Assembly: GCA_000687655.1 (NCBI GenBank)
Contig: JHWR01000003.1
Coordinates: forward strand, 62,001 to 126,000
Source of the DNA: Lachnospiraceae bacterium YSB2008
GTDB lineage: Bacteria; Bacillota; Clostridia; Lachnospirales; Lachnospiraceae
Length of the DNA: 64,000 nt
Reading direction: 5' to 3'
In this document: one piece after another, positions 61,642-64,000 of the stretch
Layout: the number at the start of each line of letters is the position of its first letter
Position numbering within the stretch: position 1 is the stretch's first letter
Notes under the pieces: generated by a model
What the model saw: only the letters and a program-made list of their open reading frames with translations
Database searches by the model: none
What the model was told of the DNA's origin: nothing
Program-made: the position numbers and the translations under genes

Positions 61642-62898
61642 ATGAGTTTTATAAATGATATTTCTGATTATATTAGATCCGGAGAATCAAAGGATCAGAA
61701 TCTCGGTCTCGAGATAGAGCATTTCATCGTAAACGATGAGGGTGTCCAGATGGAATTCCATGAGATATCGAATCTCATCAATCAGGTAGGAAAGGCTATA
61801 GGTGCCGAGATTATCTTTATGGACAGTTATCCTGTAGGTTATTATACAGGCGAATACTCTACCAGCCTCGAGCCGGCATGTCAGTTTGAGATAAGTATCA
61901 ATCCTTATTCAGACCTTGATACTATTAAGAATATATATGCTGAGTTCAGGAGCCTCTGGGAGCCTATATTTAAGGAGAGGGGTTATCATTTCGAGACGAA
62001 AGGAAACCTTCCTCTTGTTGAACTTGGAAAGATAACTCCTGATGATATTCCACTTTCACCGAAGAAGAGATATAAGTATATGGATGCTTATTTCAAGAGA
62101 AGCGGAAAGTATGGAAAGTACATGATGCGTGCTTCAGGCTCTGCACAGGTTTCCATAGATTATAAATCCGAAGAGGATATGGTAAGGAAGCTGCGTGTTC
62201 TGGAGAAGATATCACCTATTCTCATGATAATGATGGAGAATAAAACTGATGAAGCATCTACGCTTCCGGGTGTAAGTGATAAGCCGCACCTTCTCAGGAT
62301 TCAGGAGTGGGATGACCTTGATCCGGAGAGAACGGGCTTCGTTCCATTTTCACTTGATAATGATTTTGGATATGACAAGATGGCTGAGGTGGTATATCAT
62401 ACACCGCTTATTCTTCTTACTGATAATGGAGAGACAGTAAATGTCGGTCATCAGAATGCAGAGGAACTGATTCAAAATCATATCGTGTATACTGATGATA
62501 TTACGGACGAGAGAAAGACTAAGCTTATCGAGCATTTCATGTCTATGGGTTTCTTCCATTTCAGAGTGAAGAAGTATATAGAGGTAAGAGTAGCTGACAG
62601 CGTACCTATAGATAAGGCGCTGGGCTATGTTGCCCTGTTGAAGGGCTTGATATATTCAGAAAAAAATCTCAGTAAGCTTGAGAAAAATCTTGAAATAATA
62701 ACAAGTCTTGATGATATTCAGGATGCAGTTATTGCCATAGAAAAAAATGGCTTCGACGCTGTCATATATAAGAAATGGACAGCAGCAGGCTGGGCTGAAT
62801 ATCTCCTTAAGCTGGCTGAGGATGCACTTACGGACATAGATAAGGAGTACCTGAACAATGTGCGAACTTTTTGGAATTACAGCGAACAGGCGTGTTAA
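61642..62898 (+). CDS. Glutamate-cysteine ligase-type enzyme (GCS2/EgtA-like)
   Basis: 418 aa from the ATG at 61642, preferred over 61627 because GAGGA lies 8 nt upstream. Carries the GCS2 core: LGLEIEHFIVNDEGVQMEF (metal/ATP glutamates), GEYSTSLEPACQFEISINPY and FFHFRVKKYIEVRVADSVP near the active-site end. The family condenses glutamate with cysteine (or another amine) to gamma-glutamyl products. The following gene overlaps it by 41 bp. Substrate inference rests on family and context. Confidence 0.85.
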   Translation: MSFINDISDYIRSGESKDQNLGLEIEHFIVNDEGVQMEFHEISNLINQVGKAIGAEIIFMDSYPVGYYTGEYSTSLEPACQFEISINPYSDLDTIKNIYAEFRSLWEPIFKERGYHFETKGNLPLVELGKITPDDIPLSPKKRYKYMDAYFKRSGKYGKYMMRASGSAQVSIDYKSEEDMVRKLRVLEKISPILMIMMENKTDEASTLPGVSDKPHLLRIQEWDDLDPERTGFVPFSLDNDFGYDKMAEVVYHTPLILLTDNGETVNVGHQNAEELIQNHIVYTDDITDERKTKLIEHFMSMGFFHFRVKKYIEVRVADSVPIDKALGYVALLKGLIYSEKNLSKLEKNLEIITSLDDIQDAVIAIEKNGFDAVIYKKWTAAGWAEYLLKLAEDALTDIDKEYLNNVRTFWNYSEQAC

Positions 62899-63631
62899 GA
62901 TAAATGATCTCCTGAAGACTTTTTTCTCACATAGTTTAGAACACAGAAATGGATGGGGACTTGTATTCCTGGATGATAATTCTGTGTCGATAGAGAAGGA
63001 GCCGGTCAAGGCAAGTGACAGCCTGTATCTTAAAAACAGACTAACAGGAAGAATAGAGACTGCCAGATGTATGGCGCATATCAGAAAAGCTACTGTCGGC
63101 GACGTCAGTTTTTCAAATACTCATCCTTTTTCGAAAAGGGATGAGGCCGGGCGAAACTGGGTTCTGGTTCATAACGGAACCATATTTGATTCGCCGCTTC
63201 TCAGCGCTTATCAGTATGAGCAGGAAGGAAATACCGACAGCGAGAGGATACTTCTTTACATAGTCGATCAGATGAATAAGCATTATGTACGAGAGATGAA
63301 TTCATTTGATGCAAATGAAAGAGTAAGGCTCGTTGAGAAGATAATCAAGCGACTTGCGCCGGGAAACAAGTTGAATCTCATGATCCATGACGGCGATTAT
63401 TTCTACGTACATATGAATGAAGAGGCAACTCTTTATATGAGTGAGCACGAAGGCTCGGTAATCTTTTCCACCCATCCGCTTCAGCCGAAGGGCTGGACAA
63501 GAGTTCCGAAAAACAGACTCCTGGTGTATAAGGACGGAATCCTCGTATATACAGGAGAACAGCATGAATATACATACATTCCGAGTGAAGAGCATATGAA
63601 GCTCATGTATCTTGAGTTTGCTTCGTTATGA
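62858..63631 (+). CDS. EgtC-like class II glutamine amidotransferase/gamma-glutamyl hydrolase
   Basis: 257 aa Ntn hydrolase: N-terminal catalytic Cys (MCELFGITANRR, Met removed), GWGLVFLDDN, ARCMAHIRKATVGDVSFSNT, HPF, VHNGTIFD and GNTDSERILLYIV, the class II amidotransferase pocket that binds a gamma-glutamyl group. In ergothioneine synthesis EgtC removes the gamma-glutamyl group installed from gamma-Glu-Cys. Starting 41 bp inside the ligase gene with AAGGAG upstream, it is translationally coupled. No egtB or egtD homologue is present in the window. Confidence 0.85.
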   Translation: MCELFGITANRRVKINDLLKTFFSHSLEHRNGWGLVFLDDNSVSIEKEPVKASDSLYLKNRLTGRIETARCMAHIRKATVGDVSFSNTHPFSKRDEAGRNWVLVHNGTIFDSPLLSAYQYEQEGNTDSERILLYIVDQMNKHYVREMNSFDANERVRLVEKIIKRLAPGNKLNLMIHDGDYFYVHMNEEATLYMSEHEGSVIFSTHPLQPKGWTRVPKNRLLVYKDGILVYTGEQHEYTYIPSEEHMKLMYLEFASL

Positions 63632-63673
63632 TATAATCCGGAAAATGAGAAGATTGAAACTGCAGTGCAAAAA

Positions 63674-63706
63674 CGCCCTGCCCGAAATTATCGGGTAGGG
63701 CGCTTT
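63674..63706. terminator. Bidirectional terminator after the ligase pair
   Basis: CGCCCTGCCCGA (63674-63685) pairs with TCGGGTAGGGCG (63691-63702), one G-T pair, AAAA on the left and TTTT on the right. Confidence 0.92.
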
Positions 63707-63720
63707 TGTTATATATCTTT

Positions 63721-64000
63721 TTATTCAGCCTCTACTGCACCTGTTCTTATGATGAACTTTACGCTTCCTGTCATGTCATCCGACTTACCGGCGAATGACT
63801 GATAATTACGTCCCGCATCGCTGATCTTATCTATATTGGATGCTATATCCTTAATGTCTTTTCCTGAATCATTAAGCTTCTCGTCTATAGTTTCAGTTGC
63901 ATCACTGAGTTTTCCTGCTCCATCTTTAAGAGCGTCACTGTTAGCATCAAGAGTTTCTGCTCCTGTTTTAAGCTTATCTGCACCACTGTCCAGAGCGCCT
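63721..64000 (-). CDS. C-terminal end of an exported protein with alpha-helical GA repeats (runs off the right edge)
   Basis: 92 codons before the TAA at 63721. Repeats of the form LDSGADKLKTGAETLDANSD and LKDGAGKLSDATETID predict long amphipathic helices, as in YhgE/Pip and some MMPL-type membrane proteins, and the end GSVKFIIRTGAVEAE resembles the end of such extracellular regions. Family is uncertain because the start and membrane part lie outside the window. Confidence 0.6.
   Translation of the reverse strand, partial: GALDSGADKLKTGAETLDANSDALKDGAGKLSDATETIDEKLNDSGKDIKDIASNIDKISDAGRNYQSFAGKSDDMTGSVKFIIRTGAVEAE

Noticed and set aside
1-64000. CRISPR arrays, insertion sequences, prophage genes or rRNA operons
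   Set aside because: No direct-repeat/spacer pattern, transposase, integrase or phage structural gene was seen, and no rRNA-like stretch.

Overview
The window is chromosomal DNA from a low-to-mid GC Gram-positive anaerobe, most likely a butyrate-producing Lachnospiraceae (Clostridia). Evidence: the replication-origin gene set (gyrB, recF, dnaN, dnaA, jag, yidC, rnpA, rpmH, parAB, mnmEG, rsmG), DUF3881 and DUF4446 genes, a phosphotransbutyrylase/butyrate kinase pair, and frequent TTG/GTG starts. The genus cannot be fixed from the sequence; Coprococcus or Butyrivibrio-like is a guess from the ptb-buk pair.

Layout. 1-17.5 kb: almost all genes on the minus strand: gyrB (cut), recF, S4 protein, dnaN, dnaA, [tRNA-Arg on plus], jag-yidC-yidD-rnpA-rpmH, DUF3881, serS, DUF4446, parB-parA, five parS sites, argS, a degenerate sensor kinase, a D,D-carboxypeptidase and a zinc-ribbon protein. 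At about 17.6 kb the coding strand switches. 17.8-29.5 kb, mostly plus: AGCS symporter, trmB, tRNA-Lys, lipoprotein, mnmE, mnmG, an AT-rich spacer with two inverted perfect DnaA boxes, exonuclease, (rsmG minus), LCP protein, nucleotidyltransferase. Compared with Bacillus, the rpmH-jag block lies in the opposite orientation next to dnaA, which suggests an inversion around the origin. 29.6-35.1 kb (minus): a four-gene unit with a PlsC-like acyltransferase, MacB/FtsX-type permease, Cys-rich membrane protein and a GAF-ABC ATPase fusion. 35.3-39.2 kb: NAGPA-type protein, small membrane protein, and convergent tyrA-aroA. 39.4-46.2 kb: beta-mannosidase plus an AGE-family isomerase (a plausible mannose route), a transglutaminase-like protein and an HEMVH lipoprotein. 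46.4-51.8 kb: two small membrane proteins, ptb-buk (butyrate), aroD, and a FIST-GGDEF protein. 52-55.8 kb: Gfo/Idh/MocA oxidoreductase, TetR regulator, and a cell-surface protein whose leader and signal peptide are duplicated downstream as a remnant.

The most unusual part is 55.8-63.6 kb, which looks like a sulfur-amino-acid/thiol module. A promoter carrying the palindrome ACCTATTGACATANTAGGT drives a 44-codon leader peptide with Met-Met-Cys-Cys-Cys and Cys-Arg-Cys-Cys runs, inside an RNA that can fold either as a terminator or as a competing helix. Behind it lies an ABC operon whose lipoprotein fuses a family-3 amino-acid binding domain to a MetQ domain, with a MetN-like ATPase lacking the usual C-terminal sensor domain, a MetI-like permease, two HisM-type permeases and a second ATPase. 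A second copy of the same promoter palindrome precedes a glutamate-cysteine ligase-type gene that overlaps an EgtC-like class II amidohydrolase gene. Together these suggest cysteine/methionine import coupled to gamma-glutamyl-thiol metabolism under shared control; this is inference from motifs and context. The window ends inside a minus-strand membrane or surface protein gene.
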